Notes under the pieces: model-generated | Told to the model about the DNA's origin: nothing | Databases searched by the model: none | Seen by the model: the letters and a program-made list of their open reading frames with translations, nothing else | Made by a program: the position numbers and the translations under genes | In this document: positions 18,534 to 29,148 of the stretch, piece after piece | Position numbering within the stretch: the first letter of the stretch is position 1 | Layout: each line of letters opens with the position of its first letter | Source of the DNA: Demequina salsinemoris | GTDB lineage: Bacteria > Actinomycetota > Actinomycetes > Actinomycetales > Demequinaceae | Reading direction: 5' to 3' | Assembly (NCBI RefSeq): GCF_000974805.1 | Contig: NZ_BBQZ01000005.1 | Location: 124,001-188,000 of the forward strand | Length of the DNA: 64,000 nt

Positions 18534-19582
18534 ACGCGATCATGAAGAGCCGACTCGTGTGGCCGGCCTCGGCGCTGATCCTGCTGATCCTCGTCAACAC
18601 GATCGCCCGGCCCCAGTTCATCAAGATCACCGTCCGCGACGGGGAGCTCTACGGCGCGCTGATCGACATCCTGCGCAACTCCGCGCCGCTCATGCTCGTC
18701 GCGCTCGGCATGACGATCGTCATCGCCACGCGTGGCATCGACCTGTCGGTCGGCGCGATCATGGCGGTCTCCGGAGCGGTGGCCCTCACGATCATCGACG
18801 GCTCGGGAGACCCCGGCAACCTCGCGACCGTGCTGATCGCGGTCGTCGTGGCGCTCCTCGTGTCGCTCGTCCTCGGCGCGTGGAACGGCTTGCTCGTGTC
18901 GGTGTTCGGGATCCAACCGATCATCGCGACCCTCGTGCTGATGCTCGCCGGCCGCGGCGTCGCGTTGCTCATCACCGGCGGATTCATCACGACCGTCAAC
19001 TCCGAGCCCTTCTCCTTCATCGCCACCGGATACCTGGTCGCGCTGCCGTTCGCGTTCCTCATCTCGATCGCGGCGATCGTGGCGATCTCGGTCATCGAGC
19101 GCCGCACAGCGCTCGGAGTCCTCACCGAGGCCGTCGGCATCAACCCGGAGGCCAGCCGCCTCGCGGGTGTGCGATCGCGTGGCATCATCTGGAGCGCCTA
19201 CGCCGTCAGCGGGGTCCTCGCGGGGCTCGCCGGCGTGGTCTACGCCTCCAACATCAGGGCCGCCGACGCCAACGCCGCGGGCCTGTTCATCGAGCTCTAC
19301 GCGATCCTCGCGGTCGTCCTCGGCGGAACCTCCCTGAACGGAGGAAAGTTCTCGCTCGCAGGAACCGTGATCGGCGTCCTGATCATCCAGACGCTCGAGT
19401 CCACGATCCTCTTCCTCGGAGTCCCGTCGGCGCAGAGCCCGGTCTTCTTCGCGATCGTGGTCGTGGTCGTCGTCGTCGCGCAGTCGTCGCGGCTGCGCAG
19501 CGATCTCACCAAGCTGTTCAGACGAACCGGAGCGGCTCCCGCCCCGGCCCAGGACCGCGAGAAGGCCGAGGTGGCCTCATGA
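18530..19582 (+). CDS. ytfT: sugar ABC transporter permease
   Basis: 350 aa, BPD_transp_2-type permease with about eight to nine helices. Typical motifs: LMLVALGMTIVIATRGIDLSVGAIMA, IIATLVLMLAGRGVA, EASRLAGVRSRGIIWSAYAVSGVLAG, and AVVLGGTSLNGGKFSLAGT. It forms a heterodimeric channel with YjfF. It is coupled by 4-base overlaps to ytfR upstream and yjfF downstream. Confidence 0.93.
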
Positions 19583-20604
19583 CCGCCACGACCCTCGACC
19601 GACCGGTGCGTACCCAGGAGAAGCCCTCGATGCTCAAGACCTTCCTGAGCCGCAACGGCAGCATGATGCCGACCTTCGCGGCGATCCTCATCCTCATCCT
19701 GCTGTTCGCCGGAGCCGAGGCCTTCCTGCGCGGCGACTTCATCACGCCGCGCAACATCTCGGCGCTGCTGCTCGACAACGCGTACCTCCTGGTGCTCGCG
19801 GTCGGGATGACGTTCGTGATCCTCACGGGCGGCATCGACCTGTCGGTCGGCTCGGTCATGGCGTTCACGGGCATCCTCGGCGCGCGGATGCTCGCCGAGG
19901 GCGCCCCGGTCGCCGTGACGGTGCCCACGATGCTGCTGGGAGGCGCGGCCATCGGCCTGCTGATCGGCATCCTCGTGCAGTACTTCGGGGTGCAGCCGTT
20001 CATCGCATCGCTCGCCGGCCTGTTCCTGGGCCGCGGGCTCGCGTACATCGTCAGCCTGTCCTCGATCAAGGTCGAGGAGCCCGCGATCCTGTGGCTGCAG
20101 TCCACGCGCATGTCCTTCGGCGGGTGGTACATCACGCCGACGGGGATCATCGCGCTCAGCGCGGTGGCGATCGCCGCGTTCGTGCTGCACCTGACGCGCT
20201 TCGGCAGGACCATCTACGCGGTCGGTGGCAACGAGCAGTCGGCCCGGCTCATGGGCCTCAAGGTCGGCAGGGTGAAGATCGCTGCCTACACCATCTCCGG
20301 CTTCTGCGCGGGCCTCGCGGGTCTGATCCTCACCGCCTACTCGGGCGCCGGATACCCCCGCAACGGCATCGGCACCGAGCTCGACGCGATCGCGGCCGTG
20401 GTCATCGGCGGCACGCTCCTGATCGGTGGCCGTGGCTACGTGCTCGGCTCGATGGTCGGCGTGTTCGTGTACGGCACGATCAAGACGATCATCTCGTTCA
20501 TGGGCGCCGAGCAGTCGTGGATGCAGATCATCGTCGGCGCGCTCCTGCTGCTGTTCATCGTCGTCCAGCGGGCCATCGTGGCACGCTCGGACGGGCGCAG
20601 ATAG
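19579..20604 (+). CDS. yjfF: sugar ABC transporter permease
   Basis: 341 aa, second permease of the YtfQRT-YjfF type: LLVLAVGMTFVILTGGIDLSVGSVMAF, VQPFIASLAGLFLGRGLAYIVSL, ARLMGLKVGRVKIAAYTISGFCAGLAG, AVVIGGTLLIGGRGYVLGS. The start ATG at 19579 overlaps the ytfT stop, and an upstream extension of the frame has no family resemblance. Its stop is followed 18 bases later by a large palindrome that separates this operon from the second ATPase gene. Confidence 0.92.
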   Translation: MTATTLDRPVRTQEKPSMLKTFLSRNGSMMPTFAAILILILLFAGAEAFLRGDFITPRNISALLLDNAYLLVLAVGMTFVILTGGIDLSVGSVMAFTGILGARMLAEGAPVAVTVPTMLLGGAAIGLLIGILVQYFGVQPFIASLAGLFLGRGLAYIVSLSSIKVEEPAILWLQSTRMSFGGWYITPTGIIALSAVAIAAFVLHLTRFGRTIYAVGGNEQSARLMGLKVGRVKIAAYTISGFCAGLAGLILTAYSGAGYPRNGIGTELDAIAAVVIGGTLLIGGRGYVLGSMVGVFVYGTIKTIISFMGAEQSWMQIIVGALLLLFIVVQRAIVARSDGRR

Positions 20605-20622
20605 GCGCGCCGGTTGTACGGA

Positions 20623-20665
20623 GTTCCTGGTCCGCACCCCGATAATGGGGGTGTGGACCAGGAAC
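20623..20665 (+). promoter_or_regulatory. palindrome centred on a -10 box, spanning the GTG start of the second ATPase gene
   Basis: Arms GTTCCTGGTCCGCACCCC (20623-20640) and its near-exact complement (20648-20665; 17 of 18, the mismatch being G-U in RNA) flank a 7-base centre GATAATG. GATAAT (20641-20646) ends exactly 6 bases before the GTG start at 20653, as expected for a leaderless promoter. The palindrome may be a repressor site, or as RNA a terminator for yjfF. A TTGTAC at 20614 is a weak -35 (21-base spacer). Confidence 0.65.
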
Positions 20666-22188
20666 GTCCCCTTCTCGAGCTCCGAGGCGCGACGGTGCGC
20701 TTCGGAGCTGACGTCGTGCTCGACGAGGTGGATCTCACGCTGCGCGCGGGTGAGGTCCACTCGCTCATGGGCGAGAACGGCGCGGGCAAGTCGACGCTGA
20801 TCAAGGCCATCACGGGCGTGATCCCGATGGATGCAGGGCAGCTGCGGGTCGAGGGCAGGCAGGTGCGGTTCTCGACCCCGGCGGAGGCGCAGCGCGCGGG
20901 CATCAGCACGGTCTATCAGGAGATCGACCTGCTGCCGAACCTGTCGATCGCGGAGAACATCGGCCTGGGACGCGAGCGACGGCGCGCGGGGATGCTGGAC
21001 CGGCGCTCGATGACGCAGCGGGCGCGCGAGGTACTCGCGGACCTGGGCCTCGACATCGACCCGGGGTCGATCCTGGGCTCGCAGCCGGTGTCCGTGCAGC
21101 AGCTCGTCGCGATCGCGCGCGCGATCTCGGCCGACGTCAAGATCCTCGTCCTCGACGAGCCGACCTCGAGCCTCGATCTCGACGAGGTGGGCGAGCTGTT
21201 CCGCGTGATCCGCGAGCTCAAGAGCCGCGGCGTCGCCATCCTGTTCGTCTCCCACTTCCTCGACCAGGTGTACGAGATCTGCGACCGCATCACGGTGCTC
21301 AGGGACGGCATCCACGTGGGGGAGTACCGCACGGACCAGCTTCTGAGGATCGAGCTCGTGCAGAAGATGCTCGGTCAGGAGGGCGCGACGCTGCGCGAGC
21401 GCGACCCGGCCCCCGTGGCGAGGCCGCCCGCGGACCCCGTGCTCAGCGCGCGCGGCATCTCGGTCGGCCGACGCGTCGAGTCGGCGGACGTCGAGCTCGG
21501 ATCGGGCGAGGTCCTCGGGATCGCGGGGCTGCGGGGCTCGGGGCGTACGGTGCTCGCTCGCGCTCTCACGGGCGTCACGCGGATCGACGCGGGAGTGATC
21601 CGCATCGAGCAGACCGAGGAGAGCCTCGACTCGCCGCGGCGCGCGATGTCTCTCGGCGTCGTCTACGCCTCAGAGGATCGACGCCGTGACGGCATCGTCG
21701 CGGAGATGTCCGTGCTCGACAACATCACCCTGGGGCTTCAGGCCGAGCGCGGCAGCTTCCGCCGCATCCCGCCCGAGCGGCGTCGTGAGCTCGCGGCCAG
21801 CTGGGTCGACGCCCTGGGCATCCGGCCCCCGGATCTGGACCGACCGGTCGGCACGCTCTCGGGCGGCAACCAGCAGAAGGTGCTGCTCGCGCGGCTGCTC
21901 GCGCTGGCTCCCAAGATCCTCGTCCTCGACGAGCCGACCCGCGGCATCGACGTCGGATCCAAGGTCGAGGTCCAGCACCTCGTGCGGAGCATGGCGGACA
22001 ACGGGGTGTCCGTCGTGTTCATCTCGGCCGAGCTCGAGGAGGTCCTCAACGTCGGCGACCGCGTCGCCGTCGTGCGCGACGGGCGCATCGTCGAGACGGT
22101 CGACGCGCGGTCGACGACGATCGACGGGCTGCTCGCGCTCGTGGCGCGGCCCGACGAGGGCGATGGCGGGCAGGTGAGCCATGGCTGA
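20653..22188 (+). CDS. second YtfR-type double-domain sugar ABC ATPase
   Basis: 511 aa, the same length as YtfR and clearly paralogous: GENGAGKST, TVYQEIDLLPNLSIAENI, ILVLDEPTSSLDLDEV, VSHFLDQVYEI, LSGGNQQKVLLARLL, ILVLDEPTRGIDVGSKVEV. Both ATPases keep the same pattern of one intact and one degenerate P-loop. No permease or binding protein accompanies this copy, so it may serve the upstream permeases under other conditions or an orphan system elsewhere. I chose the GTG at 20653 because the shorter start fits the family N-terminus and the leaderless promoter. It overlaps the lacI-type gene by 8 bases. Confidence 0.9.
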   Translation: MDQERPLLELRGATVRFGADVVLDEVDLTLRAGEVHSLMGENGAGKSTLIKAITGVIPMDAGQLRVEGRQVRFSTPAEAQRAGISTVYQEIDLLPNLSIAENIGLGRERRRAGMLDRRSMTQRAREVLADLGLDIDPGSILGSQPVSVQQLVAIARAISADVKILVLDEPTSSLDLDEVGELFRVIRELKSRGVAILFVSHFLDQVYEICDRITVLRDGIHVGEYRTDQLLRIELVQKMLGQEGATLRERDPAPVARPPADPVLSARGISVGRRVESADVELGSGEVLGIAGLRGSGRTVLARALTGVTRIDAGVIRIEQTEESLDSPRRAMSLGVVYASEDRRRDGIVAEMSVLDNITLGLQAERGSFRRIPPERRRELAASWVDALGIRPPDLDRPVGTLSGGNQQKVLLARLLALAPKILVLDEPTRGIDVGSKVEVQHLVRSMADNGVSVVFISAELEEVLNVGDRVAVVRDGRIVETVDARSTTIDGLLALVARPDEGDGGQVSHG

Positions 22189-23200
22189 CGATCAGACGAC
22201 GCGCGCCGCGACCATCTTCGACGTCGCGAGGCTCGCCGGGGTCTCGCACCAGACGGTCTCGCGCGTGCTCAACGACCTCCCCAACGTGCGCCCCGCCACG
22301 CAGCAGCGCGTGCGTGAGGCGATCGCCCAGCTCAACTACAGCCCGTCGCCCGCCGCCCGCGCGCTCGTGACCAGGCGCACGCGCACGATCGGGCTCATCA
22401 CCCCGGACAACGTGGACTACGGACCGTCCTCGATCGCGATGCACGTCAACAAGGCCGCGCGCGAGGCGAGGTACAGCGTCGACGCCGTGAGCACGCAGGG
22501 CTCGAGCGAGTCCGCGGTGCGCGCGAGCATCGAAGGGCTGCTGCGGCAGAGGGTGGACGCGGTCGTCGTGATCGTCGCCGAGAGGGCCGCGCTCGAGGTG
22601 GTGCGCGCTCTCGACATGTCGGTGCCGCTCGTGGCGTCGGCGGCGAGCCCGCGGCCGAGCTCGCGGACCGTGTCGATCGACCAGTATCGCGGCGCGCGGG
22701 CCGCGGTGGCGCACCTCGCGGAGCTCGGACACACGAGGATCCGTCACCTCGCGGGTCCGCTCGACGCCCCCGACGCGACCGAGCGGCTGCGCGGCTGGCG
22801 AGACGAGCTCGCCGCGCGCCAGCTCGAGACCGCCGAGCCGCGGCACGGCGACTGGAGCGCCGCGAGCGGCTTCGCGCTCGGTCACGAGCTGGACCTCGAG
22901 CCTGGCTCCGCGGTGTTCGTCGCCAACGACCAGATGTCGATCGGGCTCATGTCCGCTCTGAGGCAGCGAGGCCTGTCGGTGCCGCGCGACGTCAGCATCG
23001 TCGGCTTCGACGATGTGCCCGAGGCCGGGTTCCTCTACCCGCCGCTCACGACGGTCCGCCAGGACTTCGCCGCCCTCGGACGCGCGATCGTGCAGAAGGT
23101 GCTGTTCGCGCTCGAGGACGATGCGGAGGCGACCACCGACACGCCGCTGCCCGCGCAGCTGGTGATCCGCGAGTCGACCGCGGAGATCGAGCCGGACTGA
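22181..23200 (+). CDS. LacI-family transcriptional regulator
   Basis: 339 aa. The N-terminal TIFDVARLAGVSHQTVSRVLN is a textbook LacI helix-turn-helix, followed by the hinge helix SPAARALVTRRTRTIGLI. The core is a periplasmic-binding-protein fold ending with SIVGFDDVPEAGFLYPPLTTVRQDF. The context (end of a sugar transporter cluster, overlapping the second ATPase gene) and the LacI-type sites at 15703-15817 suggest that it represses ytfQRT-yjfF in the absence of the transported sugar. Confidence 0.93.
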   Translation: MADDQTTRAATIFDVARLAGVSHQTVSRVLNDLPNVRPATQQRVREAIAQLNYSPSPAARALVTRRTRTIGLITPDNVDYGPSSIAMHVNKAAREARYSVDAVSTQGSSESAVRASIEGLLRQRVDAVVVIVAERAALEVVRALDMSVPLVASAASPRPSSRTVSIDQYRGARAAVAHLAELGHTRIRHLAGPLDAPDATERLRGWRDELAARQLETAEPRHGDWSAASGFALGHELDLEPGSAVFVANDQMSIGLMSALRQRGLSVPRDVSIVGFDDVPEAGFLYPPLTTVRQDFAALGRAIVQKVLFALEDDAEATTDTPLPAQLVIRESTAEIEPD

Positions 23201-23262
23201 GGCCCGTGTCGCCGGGTGCCGCGACCAGGGGGTGTGCGCGCGGCATCCTGGTCCCGGACGGG

Positions 23263-23268
23263 TAGCCT
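23263..23268 (+). promoter_or_regulatory. -10 box of the GTPase operon
   Basis: TAGCCT lies 32 bases before the ATG at 23301. No clear -35 is seen. GGCGGGG between it and the ATG is the likely ribosome site. Confidence 0.4.
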
Positions 23269-23300
23269 TGAGGCATGGAGCTTAGGCGGGGATACCAGGC

Positions 23301-24890
23301 ATGAGCATCCGGCCGATCAAGACCTGGTCGTACCCGGGCGCGCTGCTCGACGCCCTCGTCGATACCCGCAAGGTGGTCGCTTCGACCGAATTGCCCCTCC
23401 CGACCGGACACGAGGGCGAGTCCGAGCAGCTCATGGAGCAGATGCTCGACCAGCTCGACCACCACCTCATCCCGCGCGTGCGCGAGGAGGCGTCTCCCGC
23501 GATCGTCGTGGTGGCCGGCTCGACCGGCGCGGGCAAGTCGACCGTCGTCAACGCGCTCATGGGCGAGGAGCTGACGCCGTCGGGCGTGCTGCGTCCCACC
23601 ACCAAGCAGCCCTACCTGTTCCACCACCCGCTCGACACGCAGCTGCTCAGCGAGGTGGAGCAGCGCGCCAAGGTCCACGCGACCGAGGAGATGCCGCGCG
23701 GGCTCGCGCTCGTCGACAGCCCCGACCTCGACTCCGTGTCGGGCGAGAACAGGGAGGTCGCGCACGAGCTGCTCGAGACGGCCGATCTGTGGCTCTTCGT
23801 CACGACGGCCGCGCGCTACGGCGACGCCGTGCCATGGGAGGCGCTGCGCGCCGGCGCCGAACGCGGCGCCTCGATCGCCATCGTCCTCAACCGCGTGACG
23901 GTGGACGTCGCCGCGCATGTGCGCCGCGACCTGGTCGAGCGCCTTCAGGAGGAGGGACTCGAGGGCCTGCCGCTGTTCGTCGTCCCCGAGGACCCCGAGG
24001 GTCGGGGACGGGTGCCGCGCGACGTCGTCGGCAACCTCGCCCGCTGGCTCGAGTCGGTCGCGGCCGCGTCGGCCGAGGCGATCGTCGAGCGCACCCTCCA
24101 CGGCGCCGCCGAGTCGCTCAAGGAGTGGCTCGAGCGGCTCGCCGAGATCATGGACGACCAGGCCGCCGCCGCCAAGGAGGTCCGCTCCGAGGTGAGGCGA
24201 TGCGCCGCCCAGGCCGACGCCAAGGGAGGCGACGCCTGGTACCTGGAGATCCCCACATCGTCCCTGGCCTCCCGATGGGAGCAGGCGGCCAGCGAGGGCG
24301 GCGACCTGTTCCGGCTGCGCCGCTCCGCGTGGACCCGACGTCGGGTCGCGCGCGAGCGCAGGGACGCCGTGCTCACCCCGATGCGGCGCGAGATCACCGA
24401 GGCGGTCGAGGCGTTCCTCGTGCTCGCGGCCTCCGACGCGTCCGACGCGATGGTCGCGGCCCTGACCGACGTGGGCGAGGGCCCCGGGCCCTGGCTGGCC
24501 GCGCAGCGCGACCCGCGCGACGCGCGCGCGATCCGCGAGCGCCACGCCGCCGACGCGACCCGCGCATGGCTCGACCGCGTCGACGAGCTGGCCACGTCGC
24601 TGCCCGGCTCCCAGCGCGCGAGCGACCTCATCGGGACGCAGGGCCTGTCCACCGCGCTCGCGTCCGCGGCGCTCGGCGTCGAGGGCGCCCGCACCTTCCT
24701 CACCGTCGCGTGCTCGGGCTCGATCAACGAGCAGTCCGAGATCGCGCGCGCCGAGCTCACCGCCGCCCGGAAGTTCGTCATCAACAGGGAGGCTCTCGAC
24801 ATGATGAAGCCCACCGACGTGACATCCCTGCTGCCCGAGGCCTCCGCGAAGGTGCGCCTGCGCCGGGCCGAGCTGCGAGGCCTGCTGTGA
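23301..24890 (+). CDS. dynamin-like GTPase, first of a pair
   Basis: 529 aa. G1 is GSTGAGKST (about residue 74), G3 DSPDLDS, and G4 is NRVT in place of NKxD. A long helical region follows the G domain (about 230-520), as in bacterial dynamin-like and YfjP-type proteins, with a hydrophobic stretch only at ALASAALGVEG. Such proteins often come in adjacent pairs that act together at membranes; DynA/DynB at the Streptomyces sporulation septum are the known example. The link here is inference. The last base pairs overlap the next start (GTGA). Confidence 0.8.
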   Translation: MSIRPIKTWSYPGALLDALVDTRKVVASTELPLPTGHEGESEQLMEQMLDQLDHHLIPRVREEASPAIVVVAGSTGAGKSTVVNALMGEELTPSGVLRPTTKQPYLFHHPLDTQLLSEVEQRAKVHATEEMPRGLALVDSPDLDSVSGENREVAHELLETADLWLFVTTAARYGDAVPWEALRAGAERGASIAIVLNRVTVDVAAHVRRDLVERLQEEGLEGLPLFVVPEDPEGRGRVPRDVVGNLARWLESVAAASAEAIVERTLHGAAESLKEWLERLAEIMDDQAAAAKEVRSEVRRCAAQADAKGGDAWYLEIPTSSLASRWEQAASEGGDLFRLRRSAWTRRRVARERRDAVLTPMRREITEAVEAFLVLAASDASDAMVAALTDVGEGPGPWLAAQRDPRDARAIRERHAADATRAWLDRVDELATSLPGSQRASDLIGTQGLSTALASAALGVEGARTFLTVACSGSINEQSEIARAELTAARKFVINREALDMMKPTDVTSLLPEASAKVRLRRAELRGLL

Positions 24891-26200
24891 GCCCCACGTT
24901 CAACGACGTCCCCGTCCGCACCGAGACGCGCGCGCTCAAGGAGCGCGTGGACCGGCTGCGCGCCTCGATGGAATGGGCGGCCGACGCGATCCCGCGGGAC
25001 GTCCGCGACGAGGTGCGCGAGACCATCGGACGATGCGACGAGCGGCTCGCGCTCGGCGTCGACTGGACGATCGTCGCGCTCGCGGGCGGCACGGGCTCGG
25101 GCAAGTCGACGCTGTTCAACGCTCTCGTCGGCACCGACTTCGCGGTGCCGGGGGTCACGCGGCCGACCACGTCGCATGCCTCCGCCGCGGTGTTCTCGCA
25201 CGGCGCGCACCCGCTGCTCGACTGGCTCGGCGTGCAGGAGGAGCACCGCTATCACGTGCCGCAGCCGCCCGAGGAGCTCCACGGGCTCGTGCTGCTCGAC
25301 CTGCCCGACCACGACTCGATCAACGGCGCCAACAGGGACGTCGTCGACGTCGTCGTGCCGCTCGCGGACCTCATCATCTGGGTCGTCGACCCGCAGAAGT
25401 ACGCCGACCACGCGATCCACTCGGCCTACATCCAGACCGCGTCCGTGCACGGCCAGCCGTCCCTGATGGTGCTCAACCAGACCGACCGCCTGGCCGAGGG
25501 TGACGACTGGAAGATCATCGAGGACCTCCAGCGGCTGCTGGGGGACGAGGGGCTTCCCGACGTGCCGGCGATGCCGCTCAGCGCGCGCACCGGGCGCGGC
25601 GTCGAACACCTCAAGGCCGAGCTCGCGGGCGCGGTCGAGTCGGGCTCGATCGCGGCCGAGGCCGTGCGCGCCGACCTGGTCTCCGCGGGCAGGGCGCTCG
25701 CGAGCGCGCTCGCGCAGGACGCCGAGCCGACCCTGCCGGACAAGCGCGAGGTCACCGACGCGCTCGCCCGCCTGTCGGGAGTCGAGGCGCGCGCCGAGGC
25801 CGCCGGCGCAGTCGCCTCTGGTAAGGCCAAGCACGTGCCCGACCTCACGCCGCTGGGCCTCGCGTCCGTCGAGCGCGAGCGGCTCGACTGGATCGACGCC
25901 GCCTCCGACGGGCTGCCGCTCACGTGGCGTCACGTCATCGCCGACACGGTCGCGAGCGGCGAGGAGCTCGCCGACGCGCTCAACCGCGAGCTCGCGGAGG
26001 CGGAGTGGCCCACGGTGGAGAGCCCTTCCGGGTTCAGCGGCTGGATGTCGCGCCCCGTGCGCGGGTCGGCGGCCTCGAAGGCCGCGATGGCCGTCGGGCA
26101 CGACGCCGTGGCTCGCGTCGTGCGCGACTCGCTCGTCGAGCCGACCATCAGGATCCACCAGGCGTATCGCAACCTCGACGAGCTCACGCGGCTCGAGTAG
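24887..26200 (+). CDS. YfjP-family GTPase, second of the pair
   Basis: 437 aa. G1 GGTGSGKST, G3 DLPDHDS and G4 NQTD are all present; KERVDRL near residue 15 starts a helix before the G domain. The C-terminal half is helical, with an amphipathic SGFSGWMSRPVRG segment that could touch membranes. It starts with a GTG overlapping the previous stop, so the two GTPases should be made in equal amounts. It is followed by a three-copy decamer repeat and then ssb. Confidence 0.82.
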   Translation: MSPTFNDVPVRTETRALKERVDRLRASMEWAADAIPRDVRDEVRETIGRCDERLALGVDWTIVALAGGTGSGKSTLFNALVGTDFAVPGVTRPTTSHASAAVFSHGAHPLLDWLGVQEEHRYHVPQPPEELHGLVLLDLPDHDSINGANRDVVDVVVPLADLIIWVVDPQKYADHAIHSAYIQTASVHGQPSLMVLNQTDRLAEGDDWKIIEDLQRLLGDEGLPDVPAMPLSARTGRGVEHLKAELAGAVESGSIAAEAVRADLVSAGRALASALAQDAEPTLPDKREVTDALARLSGVEARAEAAGAVASGKAKHVPDLTPLGLASVERERLDWIDAASDGLPLTWRHVIADTVASGEELADALNRELAEAEWPTVESPSGFSGWMSRPVRGSAASKAAMAVGHDAVARVVRDSLVEPTIRIHQAYRNLDELTRLE

Positions 26201-26260
26201 CGCCGCTGAGCCGCGGCGGGCGTGCCAGTCGTCCCGCAACCCGTCGTCCCCAGGCCCCGT

Positions 26261-26319
26261 CGCATCGTCCCTTCTCCACCGTTCCCGGCCCCCGCATCGT
26301 CCTGGCCCTCGCATCGTCC
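26261..26319 (+). repeat. three CGCATCGTCC copies between GTPase and ssb
   Basis: Exact copies start at 26261, 26293 and 26310 (spacings 32 and 17 bp). They lie 61 bases after the GTPase stop and 48 bases before the ssb ATG, on the same strand as both genes. Two further copies are inside the ssb tail (26762 and 26798). Confidence 0.9.
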
Positions 26320-26366
26320 GACTCTGGACCCGCGGCCGCACCGTGCGGCCCGGCGAGGAGGACCAG

Positions 26367-26918
26367 ATGAACGACCTGACCATGACCGCATCCGGCTGGG
26401 TGGCGACCGAGCCCAAGCTGCACATCGGTCCCAGCGGCACCACGCTGTGCACGTTCCGGCTCGCGACCACGCCGCGGCGCTACGACCGCACCGCCAACAC
26501 CTGGGTGGACGGCGACACGCAGTGGTTCACCGTGCGCACCTTCCGTGGCGCGGCGGTGACCGTGAAGCAGTCGGTGAAGAAGGGACAGCCCCTCGTCGTG
26601 ACGGGGCGGCTGCGCACGAACACGTGGGAGGCGAACGACGGGCCGCGCACCGACCTGCAGATCGACGCGACCTCGCTGGGACACGACCTCACCCTGGGCA
26701 TCGCGACCTTCAACAGGGCGGTCGGGGACCCGACGCTCGGCGTCGAGGATGTCGTGGCCGACGCATCGTCCGAGGAGGGTGAGGGCGCGGTCGCCGAGGA
26801 CGATGCGGCGGTCGCCGGCGCGTGGGACGTCGAGCCGGAGGGGGACGAGCCCGAGGGCCTGGAACCCGAGGGCGTCGAGCCCGAGGAGGACGCGGACGAG
26901 CTCGTCGCGGCGCGCTGA
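26367..26918 (+). CDS. ssb: single-stranded DNA-binding protein
   Basis: 183 aa. Residues 1-110 are an OB fold of SSB type (MTASGWVATEPKLHIGPSG, FRLATTPRRYDRTANTWVDG, WFTVRTFRGAAVTVKQSVKKGQPLVVTGRL). The tail is acidic with PEG(D/L/V)EPE repeats but ends DADELVAAR, so it lacks the DDDIPF-type tip by which replicative SSBs recruit partner proteins. This is probably the accessory SSB paralog rather than the rpsF-linked one. GAGGAGG 5 bases before the ATG sets the start. Confidence 0.9.
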   Translation: MNDLTMTASGWVATEPKLHIGPSGTTLCTFRLATTPRRYDRTANTWVDGDTQWFTVRTFRGAAVTVKQSVKKGQPLVVTGRLRTNTWEANDGPRTDLQIDATSLGHDLTLGIATFNRAVGDPTLGVEDVVADASSEEGEGAVAEDDAAVAGAWDVEPEGDEPEGLEPEGVEPEEDADELVAAR

Positions 26919-26997
26919 ACCCGCGCCTCGAACGACGATGCAGGGGAGATCCGCTGTCGGCGCCCGCGCCCGGCCCCGCCAGGTCGGGCATCCCGCG

Positions 26998-27003
26998 TAG
27001 GCT
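26998..27003 (+). promoter_or_regulatory. -10 box of ettA
   Basis: TAGGCT, a common actinobacterial -10, lies 56 bases before the ettA GTG. CGGAG just before the GTG is the ribosome site. Confidence 0.45.
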
Positions 27004-27058
27004 AGGGGCGTCGACAGCGGGCCCGCGTGGCCCGGAACCCACAAGTCTCGGAGCATCA

Positions 27059-28741
<1,683 letters not shown>

Positions 28742-28823
28742 TCCGGGGCGCGGTGCCGCTCAGGCGGTGCCGCGCGCGACGTAGCGCGGCTCGCGCCGCG
28801 CACGACCGGTCGCAGTGAAAGTG

Positions 28824-28857
28824 AGGAGCCCCCCGGCAGCGATGCCGGGGGGCTCCT
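28824..28857 (+). terminator. ettA terminator
   Basis: A perfect 14-bp stem (AGGAGCCCCCCGGC and its complement) with an AGCGAT loop, followed by TAGCGTT. It lies 83 bases after the ettA stop. Confidence 0.85.
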
Positions 28858-28893
28858 TAGCGTTCAGGGCCGGCGCATCGTCCCGACGTCCGA

Positions 28894-29047
28894 GAAACGA
28901 CAATGAGCGCCCACTGGCGTGCGCTGAAGTGTGAGAAGCGACAACCATCGCCCGCCACGGTCTCCTCGCCATGCGAGACGTCACCGTGGGCGCTGATTGT
29001 CGGTTTCTGCGGTGTGCCGCGTCCCAGTGGGCGCTGATTGTCGTTGC
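28894..29047. repeat. four-copy nested inverted repeat, core CGACAATCAGCGCCCAC
   Basis: Two direct copies (28894-28917; 28935-28960, more diverged) and two inverted copies (28986-29007; 29024-29047) share the core GA(A/C)CGACAATCAGCGCCCAC. The outermost pair matches in 19 of 20 positions (28898-28917 versus 29024-29043). The arrangement A-B-B'-A' can fold as a nested double hairpin. It lies in the convergent gap between ettA and proX, between their terminators, with no gene. It resembles bacterial interspersed REP-type elements, but I know no named family. Confidence 0.85.
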
Positions 29048-29089
29048 GGGTCGGGAGGCGTGGCGCATCACGCGGCCCCGCAGATACGA

Positions 29090-29119
29090 CGAGGCCCCGG
29101 GCGGTTGCCCAGGGCCTCG
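29090..29119 (-). terminator. terminator of the proVWX operon
   Basis: A CGAGGCCCCGGGC stem (12 of 13 pairs) with a GGTT-type loop lies 30 bases after the proX stop on the minus strand. Confidence 0.8.
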
Positions 29120-29148
29120 TGCGGTGCGACGTCGGTCGCGAGGGAGTC

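Noticed and set aside
20653-22188. Second YtfR-type ATPase as a pseudogene
   Set aside because: The frame is intact over 511 codons and all motifs are kept as in copy 1.
26261-26319. SOS (LexA) box upstream of ssb
   Set aside because: The repeats do not resemble the actinobacterial LexA site (TCGAAC-N4-GTTCGA type), are not palindromic and recur far from repair genes.
28894-29047. CRISPR array
   Set aside because: Only four copies, two of them inverted, with unequal spacers and no cas genes.
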